64,000 bases of DNA from Pseudomonas sp. K2I15 (GTDB lineage: Bacteria; Pseudomonadota; Gammaproteobacteria; Pseudomonadales; Pseudomonadaceae). Every line of letters begins with the position of its first letter. The stretch's first letter is position 1. The stretch lies in NCBI RefSeq assembly GCF_002204795.1, contig NZ_NIXO01000013.1, forward strand, positions 1-64,000. Direction: 5' to 3'. Below are positions 8,222 through 15,265 of this stretch, piece after piece. Position numbers and translations under genes: made by a program. Under the pieces are notes generated by a model. The model was not told the DNA's origin, ran no database searches, and worked only from the letters and a program-made list of their open reading frames with translations.

Positions 8222-9163
8222 ATGAGTAGTCCCGCGATCTCCCGCAGCCTGTTCAACCGTCTGCGCTACAAGCATCTGCATATGCTGGTAGCCCTGAGTT
8301 CCAGCCAGAACCTGCACCGCGCGTCCCAAAGCCTGAACATGTCGCAGCCGGCGGCGACGCGCATGTTGCGCGAGATCGAAGACATGTTTGCCTGCGACCT
8401 GTTCGAGCGCCTGCCCCGTGGCATGCGCCCCACGGCGCTGGGCAAGGAGCTGATCCGCTTTGCCGAATCGGCCCTGAGCGGCCTCGACCGCTGCGCCGAG
8501 GAACTGATGGTGCGCCAGCAGGGCGGCTACGGGTATTTGTCGATCGGCACCATCATGGGCGCGGCCCCCGACCTGGTGATGGACTCGATTGCGCAGATCA
8601 AGACGCTCAACCCGCAGATGCGCATTCGCATCATGGGCGACACCAGCGACCAGGTGATCCAGTTGCTGGAGCAGGGCCGCATCGACCTGGCCATTGCCCG
8701 GCGCAACGCCGCCACCGACAGCGAGCATTACAGCTTCGAACCCCTGGGCAATGAACGCATGCTGGCGGTGGTGCACGCCGGCCATCCCCTGGCCCAGCGC
8801 GAACATCTGCCGCTGGCGGAACTGGTCAGCGACTGGCCGTGGATCCTGCAACCGCAAACCAGCCCGGCGCGCATCGGTTTTGATGAGGCGCTGCAACACC
8901 TGGCACTGCCGCAACCGGCGGACATCATCGAATGCAGCTCGGTGTACTCCATGCAGCAACTGATTCAACTGACTGACGCGATCATGGTGCTCTCGGAAAG
9001 CGCCCTGCGCGATTACCTGAAAATGGGCCTGGTAGTGGCACTGCCGGTGGCGCTGGAGGTGCAGCTCGCACCGTTCGGCATCATGCTGCGCAAGGGCGAC
9101 CCGGTGAGCCGGGAACTGGGGTTATTTATCGACATACTCAGGCAAAAGGGCGCGATGCTTTAA
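8222..9163 (+). CDS. LysR-family regulator of the rhamnose operon
   Basis: A 313-aa LysR-type protein. The N-terminal winged helix (KHLHMLVALSSSQNLHRASQ, then MSQPAATRMLREIE) is followed by a periplasmic-binding-like effector domain. The frame is open far upstream; I chose the ATG at 8222 because AAGGA stands four to five bases before it. The ATG at 8207 is possible and would add five residues. Divergent placement makes it the likely regulator of the L-rhamnose operon. The familiar rhamnose regulators are AraC-type (RhaS/RhaR) or DeoR-type, so LysR control is notable. The effector is unknown; L-rhamnonate or keto-deoxy-rhamnonate is plausible. Confidence 0.85.
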   Translation: MSSPAISRSLFNRLRYKHLHMLVALSSSQNLHRASQSLNMSQPAATRMLREIEDMFACDLFERLPRGMRPTALGKELIRFAESALSGLDRCAEELMVRQQGGYGYLSIGTIMGAAPDLVMDSIAQIKTLNPQMRIRIMGDTSDQVIQLLEQGRIDLAIARRNAATDSEHYSFEPLGNERMLAVVHAGHPLAQREHLPLAELVSDWPWILQPQTSPARIGFDEALQHLALPQPADIIECSSVYSMQQLIQLTDAIMVLSESALRDYLKMGLVVALPVALEVQLAPFGIMLRKGDPVSRELGLFIDILRQKGAML

Positions 9164-9201
9164 ACACTCTGTGCAAAAGAACGTGGTGTGTCGGCGGGAT
9201 A

Positions 9202-9231
9202 TTAATTAGAATTAATCTCATTTGAGATTAA
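9202..9231 (+). promoter_or_regulatory. Dyad upstream of the sigma-factor gene, possible Fur site
   Basis: An AT-rich block upstream of the FecI-like gene contains the perfect inverted repeat TTAATCTC / GAGATTAA with a four-base spacer (9212-9231). It overlaps a second small dyad TTAATT / AATTAA (9202-9215). ECF genes of the FecI class are usually under Fur, and the position suits that. The match to the Fur consensus is only partial. Confidence 0.45.
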
Positions 9232-9255
9232 CTCGCGCCGCGCAGGTTACTTGCC

Positions 9256-9774
9256 ATGAATGATGCTGTATTGCCGACGCACTTCGCTGAACCGAGTCTT
9301 CACACCTTGTACCGCGACCATCGCAGCTGGCTCGAAAGCTGGCTGCGGCGCCGTTTGGGCAATGCCTGGGATGCGGCCGACCTGAGCCAGGACACGTTCC
9401 TGCGGGTGCTGGCCAGCGCCCAGCCGATTGCGCAATTGCAGGAGCCCCGGGCCTACCTGGTGACGGTGGGCAAGCGCTTGCTGATCAATTTCCACCAGCG
9501 GCGCAGCCTGGAGCAGGCGTATCTCAACGCGTTGATGCAGTTGCCCGAGGCTTGCGTACCGTCACCGGAACAGCGCTGGTTGCTGCTGGAAACCCTGCAA
9601 GCCCTGGATGAGCTGCTCGACGGTTTGCCGCCGGTGGTGCGTCGCGCGTTTCTCTGGAGCCAGCTGGAAGGCCTGGGCTACCGGGAGATTGCCGAGCGGC
9701 TCAAGGTCTCGGAGCGTACGGTCAAGCGCTACATGGCCCAGGCGTATGAGCATTGCCTGCTGGTGGAACTGTGA
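9256..9774 (+). CDS. FecI-like ECF sigma factor
   Basis: A 172-aa extracytoplasmic-function sigma factor. Region 2 covers LYRDHRSWLESWLRRRLGNAWDAADLSQDTFLRVL and region 4 the C-terminal helix-turn-helix around LGYREIAERLKVSERTVKRYMAQAY. In this class the sigma factor is released by a FecR-type protein when a TonB-dependent receptor binds its iron source. It overlaps the following anti-sigma gene by four bases (GTGA). No receptor follows, so its target promoter lies elsewhere or the pair works in trans. Confidence 0.9.
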   Translation: MNDAVLPTHFAEPSLHTLYRDHRSWLESWLRRRLGNAWDAADLSQDTFLRVLASAQPIAQLQEPRAYLVTVGKRLLINFHQRRSLEQAYLNALMQLPEACVPSPEQRWLLLETLQALDELLDGLPPVVRRAFLWSQLEGLGYREIAERLKVSERTVKRYMAQAYEHCLLVEL

Positions 9775-10706
9775 GCCGCACCGCACCCGATCTTGCCCGC
9801 GCGGCGGCGCAATGGCTGGCGCTGCTGGAATCCGGTACCGCTACCGAGCGTGATCACGCCAGCCTGCAACAGTGGCGCGACAGCCATCCCCAGCACGAAC
9901 AGATCTGGCAAAAAGCCCAGTTGCTGCGCCAGCGGTTCACCGACTTGCCGCCGGCATTGGCCATGGCCAGCCTCGATCGCCCGCAACCGGGGCGGCGCGC
10001 GGTGCTCAAGCGTGCCTTGGGTGTGGCGGCGCTGGTGCCGGCTGCGTGGTTGCTCAGCCGGCAATTGCCGATCGACGTTTGGCGCGCCGACCTGCACACC
10101 GCCACTGGCGAACGCAAGCGGGTGCCGCTGGCCGATGGCAGCAGCCTGCAACTCAATACCGCGAGTGCGGTGGATGTGGTTGTGGCCCGACGCCGTGTGA
10201 CGCTGGTGGAAGGGGAAATGGCGTTGACCGTGCCTGGCGCCGGCGCGCTGACGGTGCAGACGCGTTATGGCCAGGTGATCGTCAGCCAGGCTGAAGTGTG
10301 TGTGCGGCAGTTGTCTTCCGGGTGCCTGGTGTCGGTGCTCAAGGGCGCGGTGCAGGTGCAGGATCTGCGTGGGCAAATGGCGACCTTGCAAGGCGGGCAG
10401 CAGGCACGGTTGCAGGCATCCGGGATGGGCGCTGCGGTGGCGTTTGATGCGCAGCAACTGGGGTGGCGCGACGGCGTGTTGACGGCGCAGAACCAGCTGT
10501 TGGGCGATTTCTTGCGGGAGTTGGAGCGGTACCGGCCAGGGGTGCTGCGTTGGGACCCGAGCCTTGAAGCGCTGCGGGTGACCGGGAGTTTTCAGTTGGC
10601 GGATACTGACCGTATCCTTGCGTTGCTGGCGTCGACAATGCAGCTGGACGTGCAGTCCCGCACGCGATATTGGGTGACGCTGACGCCGCGTAAAACGCTT
10701 GCCTGA
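9771..10706 (+). CDS. FecR-like inner-membrane anti-sigma regulator
   Basis: A 311-aa FecR-family protein. The N-terminal cytoplasmic part (about residues 1-80) carries the DUF4880-like APDLARAAAQWLALLESG stretch. One transmembrane helix follows (ALGVAALVPAAWLLS), then a periplasmic FecR domain (GERKRVPLADGSSLQLNT...) and a C-terminal secretin/TonB-short-like end. I chose GTG at 9771, which overlaps the sigma stop as GTGA; an upstream ATG at 9753 would lie inside the sigma gene. It should hold or activate the partner sigma factor in response to a receptor. Downstream is a REP pair rather than a receptor gene. Confidence 0.88.
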   Translation: MSRTAPDLARAAAQWLALLESGTATERDHASLQQWRDSHPQHEQIWQKAQLLRQRFTDLPPALAMASLDRPQPGRRAVLKRALGVAALVPAAWLLSRQLPIDVWRADLHTATGERKRVPLADGSSLQLNTASAVDVVVARRRVTLVEGEMALTVPGAGALTVQTRYGQVIVSQAEVCVRQLSSGCLVSVLKGAVQVQDLRGQMATLQGGQQARLQASGMGAAVAFDAQQLGWRDGVLTAQNQLLGDFLRELERYRPGVLRWDPSLEALRVTGSFQLADTDRILALLASTMQLDVQSRTRYWVTLTPRKTLA

Positions 10707-10732
10707 TGCGATCTAAAGAACACTGAAGACCC

Positions 10733-10826
10733 AATGTGGGAGCGGGCTTGCTCGCGAATGCGGTGTGACAGTCGACATCTACAGCGACTGATCCACCGCC
10801 TTCGCGAGCAAACCCGCTCCCACATT
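10733..10826. repeat. REP doublet (REPIN-like)
   Basis: Two inverted REP units, AATGTGGGAGCGGGCTTGC... at the left and its near-complement ending ...CCCGCTCCCACATT at the right, enclose about 40 unrelated bases. It lies between the convergent fecR-like and ssuB-like genes, where it may also stop transcription. Confidence 0.92.
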
Positions 10827-10842
10827 TTTGATCTCGGCGTTT

Positions 10843-11556
10843 TCAGATCACATGCGCCCGTTGCAGTTCGGTCAACGCCAATGCCTTGAGCCGCGACAAC
10901 AGAGGATCCCGCCGGTCCCGCGGATGCACCAGCTCCACCGCCAGTTCCTGGCGAATACTGCTCGGCCGGTTGTCCATCACCAGCACCCGGTCACTCAGGT
11001 ACAGCGCTTCGTCCACATCGTGAGTCACCAACAGCAGGGCGATCCCATGGTGCTCAGCCAATTGCAGCAGCAGATCCTGAAGCTTCATGCGGGTAAACGC
11101 ATCCACCGCGCTGAACGGCTCATCCAGCAGCAACACTTGCGGTCGCGAATACAGCCCGCGAGCAATCGCCACCCGTTGCGCCATCCCGCCAGACAACGCC
11201 TTGGGCAATGCCTGGGCAAAGCCGGTAAGCCCCACCTCATCAATCAACTGCGTAACCCAGGCTTTGTCATAGCCGTCGTCATCGCTGAAGCCGATGTTTT
11301 GCTCAACCGTCAGCCAAGGCATCAGACGCGGTTCCTGGAAGACAAACGCGACCTCGCCACCGCCTTGCAACAGTTCACCCTGATAGTCCTTTTCCAGCCC
11401 GGCGACGATGCGCAGCAAGGTGCTTTTGCCGCAGCCGCTGGGCCCCAGCAAACTCACCGCTTCCCGCGGTTGCAACGCCAGGTGGACGTTGGTCAGCACC
11501 GTGGTAGTGCCGAAGTTCTTACGCTCGACGCGAATATCCAGCAGCGGTTCGCTCAT
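10843..11556 (-). CDS. Sulfonate-type ABC transporter ATPase (SsuB-like)
   Basis: A 237-aa ABC ATPase with Walker A GPSGCGKST, Q-loop VFQEPRLMPW, signature LSGGMAQR, Walker B LLLDEPF and the H-loop VTHD. This is the SsuB/TauB group that powers uptake of aliphatic sulfonates, taurine or sulfate esters. The ATG at 11556 (MSEPLLDIRVERKNFG) lies two bases after the permease stop; the frame is open further upstream inside the permease gene. It is the last gene of a substrate-binding protein, permease, ATPase operon. Confidence 0.88.
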   Translation of the reverse strand: MSEPLLDIRVERKNFGTTTVLTNVHLALQPREAVSLLGPSGCGKSTLLRIVAGLEKDYQGELLQGGGEVAFVFQEPRLMPWLTVEQNIGFSDDDGYDKAWVTQLIDEVGLTGFAQALPKALSGGMAQRVAIARGLYSRPQVLLLDEPFSAVDAFTRMKLQDLLLQLAEHHGIALLLVTHDVDEALYLSDRVLVMDNRPSSIRQELAVELVHPRDRRDPLLSRLKALALTELQRAHVI

Positions 11557-11558
11557 GC

Positions 11559-12392
11559 TCAATGCTCCGGACCTTGGCCGTTGAAGGTGTCGCGCCAGGC
11601 CAGGCAGCGTGTTTCCAGGGCGGCCAGCAGGCCGTCGCTGATCTTGCCCAGCAGCGCCAACACGATGATCGCCGCCAGCACAATGTCGGGCCGCGAGGTT
11701 TCCCGGCCATCGCTGAGCAGGTAACCCAGGCCCTTGGTGGCGGCGATCAACTCGGCGGCCACCAGGAACATCCATGCCAGGCTCAAGCCGCTGCGCAAGC
11801 CGGTGAACAAACCGGGCAGGGCGGCGGGCAACAGGATGCGGCGCACCAGGCGCGTACGGCTGAAGCCATACATTTGCCCGACTTCCACCAGTTTGCGGTC
11901 GATGTCGCGAATCGCCGCGACGCCATTGAGGTACACCGGGAAGAACGCGCCGATGGCAATCAGCACGATCTTGGAGGTTTCATCAATGCCCAGCCACAGC
12001 AGCAACAGCGGCACCCAGGCCAGGCTCGGGATCGAGCGCAGGCCGGCGAAGGTCGGCTCCAGGTACGCCTCGGCCTCGCGGCTCAAACCGACCCAGGCGG
12101 CAAACACCAAGGCCAGGCTGGCGCCGATGGTGAACCCCAGCAGCACCCGCAACAAACTGGCGCTGATGTGTTTCCACAGTGCACCTTCGGCGAGGTCGGT
12201 GAGGGTCACGGCGATTTCGCTGGGGGCCGGCATCTGGTAGGACGGCAACCAGCCGATGCGCACTACCACCTCAAGGATCACCAGGATCAGTACCGGCAAC
12301 GCCAGGCCCTTGAGCCGCCGTGGCCAGGCGCTGCGCTGCGCGGTGAGGGTGGGCGCCAGTGCGACGGGCAGGGCTTCGCTTTTGCTGCTCAT
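11559..12392 (-). CDS. Sulfonate-type ABC transporter permease (SsuC-like)
   Basis: A 277-aa inner-membrane permease of the SsuC/TauC class with about six transmembrane helices. The coupling-loop region is SIPSLAWVPLLLLWLGIDETSK followed by AIRDIDRKLVEVGQMYGFSR, characteristic of sulfonate/nitrate/bicarbonate permeases. It pairs with the ATPase downstream (two-base gap) and the binding protein upstream (ten-base gap). The substrate cannot be fixed from the permease. Confidence 0.88.
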   Translation of the reverse strand: MSSKSEALPVALAPTLTAQRSAWPRRLKGLALPVLILVILEVVVRIGWLPSYQMPAPSEIAVTLTDLAEGALWKHISASLLRVLLGFTIGASLALVFAAWVGLSREAEAYLEPTFAGLRSIPSLAWVPLLLLWLGIDETSKIVLIAIGAFFPVYLNGVAAIRDIDRKLVEVGQMYGFSRTRLVRRILLPAALPGLFTGLRSGLSLAWMFLVAAELIAATKGLGYLLSDGRETSRPDIVLAAIIVLALLGKISDGLLAALETRCLAWRDTFNGQGPEH

Positions 12393-12402
12393 GACGCTCC
12401 CC

Positions 12403-13374
12403 TTATGGACGAGGCAAGGCCTGGCCGAAGCTTGGGTCGATCAACTGGTCGATTACCTGGTCCACATTCACCCCACGGCGCACCAGTTCTTCTGATACCA
12501 GAATCGGCGCGGCGGCCTTGGACGACACGACGTCCTGAGCGGTCAGCAACGGGCTGCTCAAGTCGGTGCGCGACAGTTGCAGCTTGGCCACTTCCAGGGG
12601 CAGCCCGGATTCGTCAGCCAGCAGTTTGGCGAATTCGTCGGGGTGTTTCACCGCCCAATTGCGGGCTTTTTCATAGGCGCCGAGCACCTTGGCGATGGTC
12701 TGTGGATGCTCCTTGGCGTACTTATCGGTCACGCTGACCACGCCGTAGCTGTTGAAGTCCTTGTTGCGGTACAGCAGGCGCGAACCTGCCTGGATTTCGC
12801 TGGCGGCCATGTGCGGGTCGAGACCGGCCCAGGCGTCGACATCCCCTTTTTCCAGGGCGGTACGGCCATCCGGATGTTGCAGGTGCACCAGCTCCACGTC
12901 TTCCTTGGTCAGGCCGGCTTTCTGCAGGCTGCGCAAGGTGAACAGGTAGGGGTCGGTGCCTTTGGTGGCGGCGATTTTCTTGCCCTTGAGGTCGCTGACG
13001 CTCTTGAAGGTCGAATCCTTGCGCACCACCAGTGCGGTCCACTCGGCGCGGCTGTACACATACACCGACTTGATCGGGCTGCCGTTGGCCCGGCTCAACA
13101 CCGCCGACAGGCTGGCGGAGGAGGCGAAATCGACGCCGCCGCTGTTGAGGTATTCCAGCGAGCGGTTGCTGCCCTGGCTCAATACCCAACCGACCTTGGT
13201 TTTTGGCAGTGCTTCTTCGAGCCAGCCGAAGTGCTTGAGCACCAGGCTCACCGGGGAGTAATAGGCGTAGTCCAGGTGGACTTCCGCGGGGTCGGTTTCT
13301 GCCGCATGGGACACAGGTTGCAGGCTGAGGGCGAGGGCGCAGGCGCCCAACAGGGTGTTGACGAAGGGTTTCAT
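12403..13374 (-). CDS. Periplasmic substrate-binding protein, aliphatic sulfonate/sulfate-ester type
   Basis: A 323-aa SsuA/AtsR-like protein. A cleavable signal peptide (about residues 1-24, ending SHAAE) is followed by a two-lobe NMT1-type fold with DFASSASLSAVLSRANG, LKGKKIAATKGT and GDVDAWAGLDPHMA. GGAG lies seven bases before the ATG. It should deliver an organosulfur anion to the permease downstream. No desulfonating monooxygenase (SsuD, TauD, AtsK) is in the window, so the substrate remains open. Confidence 0.85.
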   Translation of the reverse strand: MKPFVNTLLGACALALSLQPVSHAAETDPAEVHLDYAYYSPVSLVLKHFGWLEEALPKTKVGWVLSQGSNRSLEYLNSGGVDFASSASLSAVLSRANGSPIKSVYVYSRAEWTALVVRKDSTFKSVSDLKGKKIAATKGTDPYLFTLRSLQKAGLTKEDVELVHLQHPDGRTALEKGDVDAWAGLDPHMAASEIQAGSRLLYRNKDFNSYGVVSVTDKYAKEHPQTIAKVLGAYEKARNWAVKHPDEFAKLLADESGLPLEVAKLQLSRTDLSSPLLTAQDVVSSKAAAPILVSEELVRRGVNVDQVIDQLIDPSFGQALPRP

Positions 13375-13560
13375 GGAACAGCTCCGGGCAAGGCGGGAAA
13401 GAGAAGGCTTTTCTTATATTCAGAAAATTCATATGGCATGTTCCATCATGCGTTATTGGAATATGCAGTCTCTGTGCCAGCAGTCGCGGGGCCGGTTTTA
13501 TTGAGAATTGGCGGGGAGGTGCTGTGATTGGGGAGGGCACTTTGTTGAATCACTGTTGGC

Positions 13561-13613
13561 TATGCAACAGCTTGCATATGTTTTTATGGAATAAATAAAG
13601 AGTTATTTATTCC
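13561..13613. promoter_or_regulatory. Two perfect dyads upstream of the Mop gene
   Basis: The 320-base gap 13375-13694 between the divergent binding-protein and Mop genes is AT-rich. It holds two perfect inverted repeats. TATGCAA / TTGCATA with a CAGC spacer is at 13561-13578. GGAATAAATAA / TTATTTATTCC with an AGAG spacer is at 13588-13613. A weaker GGCACT / AGTGCC repeat follows near 13636. They look like operator sites, or an RNA hairpin in the mop leader. No other gene is seen in the gap. Confidence 0.5.
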
Positions 13614-13694
13614 TTTTGTTGTTTTCACGAATAGGGCACTTTGAGTGCCTGCGCATTCGTGCGGATTGACCCAACAGACCAAAGGAAAGCCGAC

Positions 13695-13910
13695 ATGACC
13701 ATTAAAGCGATCAACGTGCGCAACCAGTTCAAAGGCGTGATCAAGGAAATCCTGATCGGCGAAGTGGTGTCCGAGATCGACGTGCAAACCGCGTCGGGGA
13801 TCGTGACGTCGGTGATTACCACGCGCTCGGTGCGTGACCTGGAATTGAAAGTGGGCAGTGAAGTGATTGCCTTTGTGAAGTCGACCGAAGTCTCTATCGC
13901 GAAGTTGTGA
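13695..13910 (+). CDS. Molybdopterin-binding Mop/TOBE protein (SsuF-like)
   Basis: A 71-aa single TOBE (Mop) domain, MTIKAINVRNQFKG...SVITTRSVRDLELKVGSEVIAFVKSTEVSIAKL. Such proteins form oligomers that bind molybdate or molybdopterin. In Pseudomonas putida the ssuEADCBF operon ends with a protein of this kind, SsuF. Here it is transcribed divergently from the ABC operon. GGAAAG stands before the ATG at 13695; the frame is open upstream without a better start. A role in sulfonate use is inferred from that precedent. Confidence 0.85.
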   Translation: MTIKAINVRNQFKGVIKEILIGEVVSEIDVQTASGIVTSVITTRSVRDLELKVGSEVIAFVKSTEVSIAKL

Positions 13911-13923
13911 AACCCATCTAAAT

Positions 13924-13945
13924 GTGGGAGCTGGCCAGCTCCCAC
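13924..13945. terminator. Perfect palindrome after the Mop gene (terminator / REP-like)
   Basis: A 22-base perfect palindrome built on GTGGGAGCTGG and its complement lies 13 bases after the Mop stop and 25 before the convergent malY-like stop. It shares the GTGGGAGC core with local REPs and lacks a T-run, so the terminator role is inferred. Confidence 0.55.
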
Positions 13946-13969
13946 GCCGCTTCATTGAGGGGCTGCGCC

Positions 13970-15118
13970 TTAACGGTGACGCAGGCTGCGTTCCAGGCGG
14001 GCAATGCCTTCTTCCAGCATGGCCCGTGGGCAGCCGAAGTTCAGGCGCACGAATTGCTGGCTGTCATCGCCAAACTCCAGGCCGGCGCTGAGGCCGACTT
14101 TCGCCTGCTCGAGGAAAAACCGTTGCGGGTCATCCAGGCCCAGGGCGCTGCAATCCAGCCAGGCGAGGTAAGTGCCTTGTGGCGCATGCATCACCACGCC
14201 GGGCAGGCGGGTTTGCACGGCGTTCAGCAGGTAATCGCGGTTGGCTTGCAGGTACGCCACCAGCGCTTGCAGCCAGTCGCCGCAGTCGCTATAGGCCGCA
14301 CGGGTGGCTTCCAGGCCCAGGGGGCTGACGCTGTCGACCATGCCGCAGCGCGCGTGGTTGAAGCGCTCGCGGATCTCGGGATTCTGGATCACCGCAAAGC
14401 AGGTCTTCAGACCGGCGACGTTATACGCCTTGCTCGCCGACATCAGCGTGATGGTGCGCTGGGCGATCTCGGGGCTGAGGCTGGCGGTGGGAATATGCCG
14501 GCGGCCGTCAAAACACAGCTCGGCGTGGATCTCATCGGAGACGATCAGCGCGCCCTGGTCCAGGCAAGCGGTGGCCACGGCCAGCAGCTCTTCGCGGGGG
14601 AAGACCTTGCCCATCGGGTTGTGCGGGTTGCTCAACAGCAACGCACCGGCGCCAGTGAGTGCCTCACGCATCGCAGGCAACGGCGTGAGGTACTCGCGCT
14701 CGGCGCTCAACTCAAACGGCACTTCGATCTTCGGCAGGTTCCAGTGGCCGGGCGCCAGGCGAATCGGGCGATAGTTGGGGGTTTGCAACACCACCGGTTG
14801 CCCGGGTTGCACAAACGCATGCAGCGCCATGTTGAAACCAGGCTCTACACCCGGCAAAAACAGCAGCTCATCGGGCTGTACGCGCCAGGCGTACTTGGCC
14901 CACAGGTCGGCGACGATCGCTTCACGCACGCCATCGCAGGCCACGCTGTAGCCCAGGATCTGCTGATCAAGGCGTTGGTGCAGCGCCTGAAGCACAGCCG
15001 GTGGTGCGGCGATGTCCATGTCGGCAATCCACATCGGCAGAACGTCTTGCGGGTAACGACTCCACTTGGTGCTGCCGGTGCCGAGGCGGGAGTGGATCTT
15101 GTCGAAATCAAAGCTCAT
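13970..15118 (-). CDS. MalY/PatB-type PLP C-S lyase / aminotransferase
   Basis: A 382-aa fold-type I PLP enzyme starting MSFDFDKIHSRLGTGSTKWSRY, the typical start of MalY/PatB cystathionine beta-lyases. Further motifs are LPMWIADMD, LSNPHNPMGKVF, IVSDEIHAELCF and the PLP-lysine SASKAYNVAGLK. It would cleave cystathionine or cysteine conjugates to a thiol, pyruvate and ammonia. It sits between the Mop protein (convergent) and the decarboxylase (divergent). A link to the sulfur genes on the left is plausible but not shown. Confidence 0.85.
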   Translation of the reverse strand: MSFDFDKIHSRLGTGSTKWSRYPQDVLPMWIADMDIAAPPAVLQALHQRLDQQILGYSVACDGVREAIVADLWAKYAWRVQPDELLFLPGVEPGFNMALHAFVQPGQPVVLQTPNYRPIRLAPGHWNLPKIEVPFELSAEREYLTPLPAMREALTGAGALLLSNPHNPMGKVFPREELLAVATACLDQGALIVSDEIHAELCFDGRRHIPTASLSPEIAQRTITLMSASKAYNVAGLKTCFAVIQNPEIRERFNHARCGMVDSVSPLGLEATRAAYSDCGDWLQALVAYLQANRDYLLNAVQTRLPGVVMHAPQGTYLAWLDCSALGLDDPQRFFLEQAKVGLSAGLEFGDDSQQFVRLNFGCPRAMLEEGIARLERSLRHR

Positions 15119-15265
15119 GGGTGGCTCGTGTCAGGGAGGCGGGCGTGGAAATGGCGCTGATTCTAGCGCCATTAATTTTATAGGCCACCATTTGCGCATC
15201 TTCATTCGCGACATCCGCCCCAAGCTTCTACCCTGAAGGCATAGCCCTCAGGACGCCAAGCGCTC

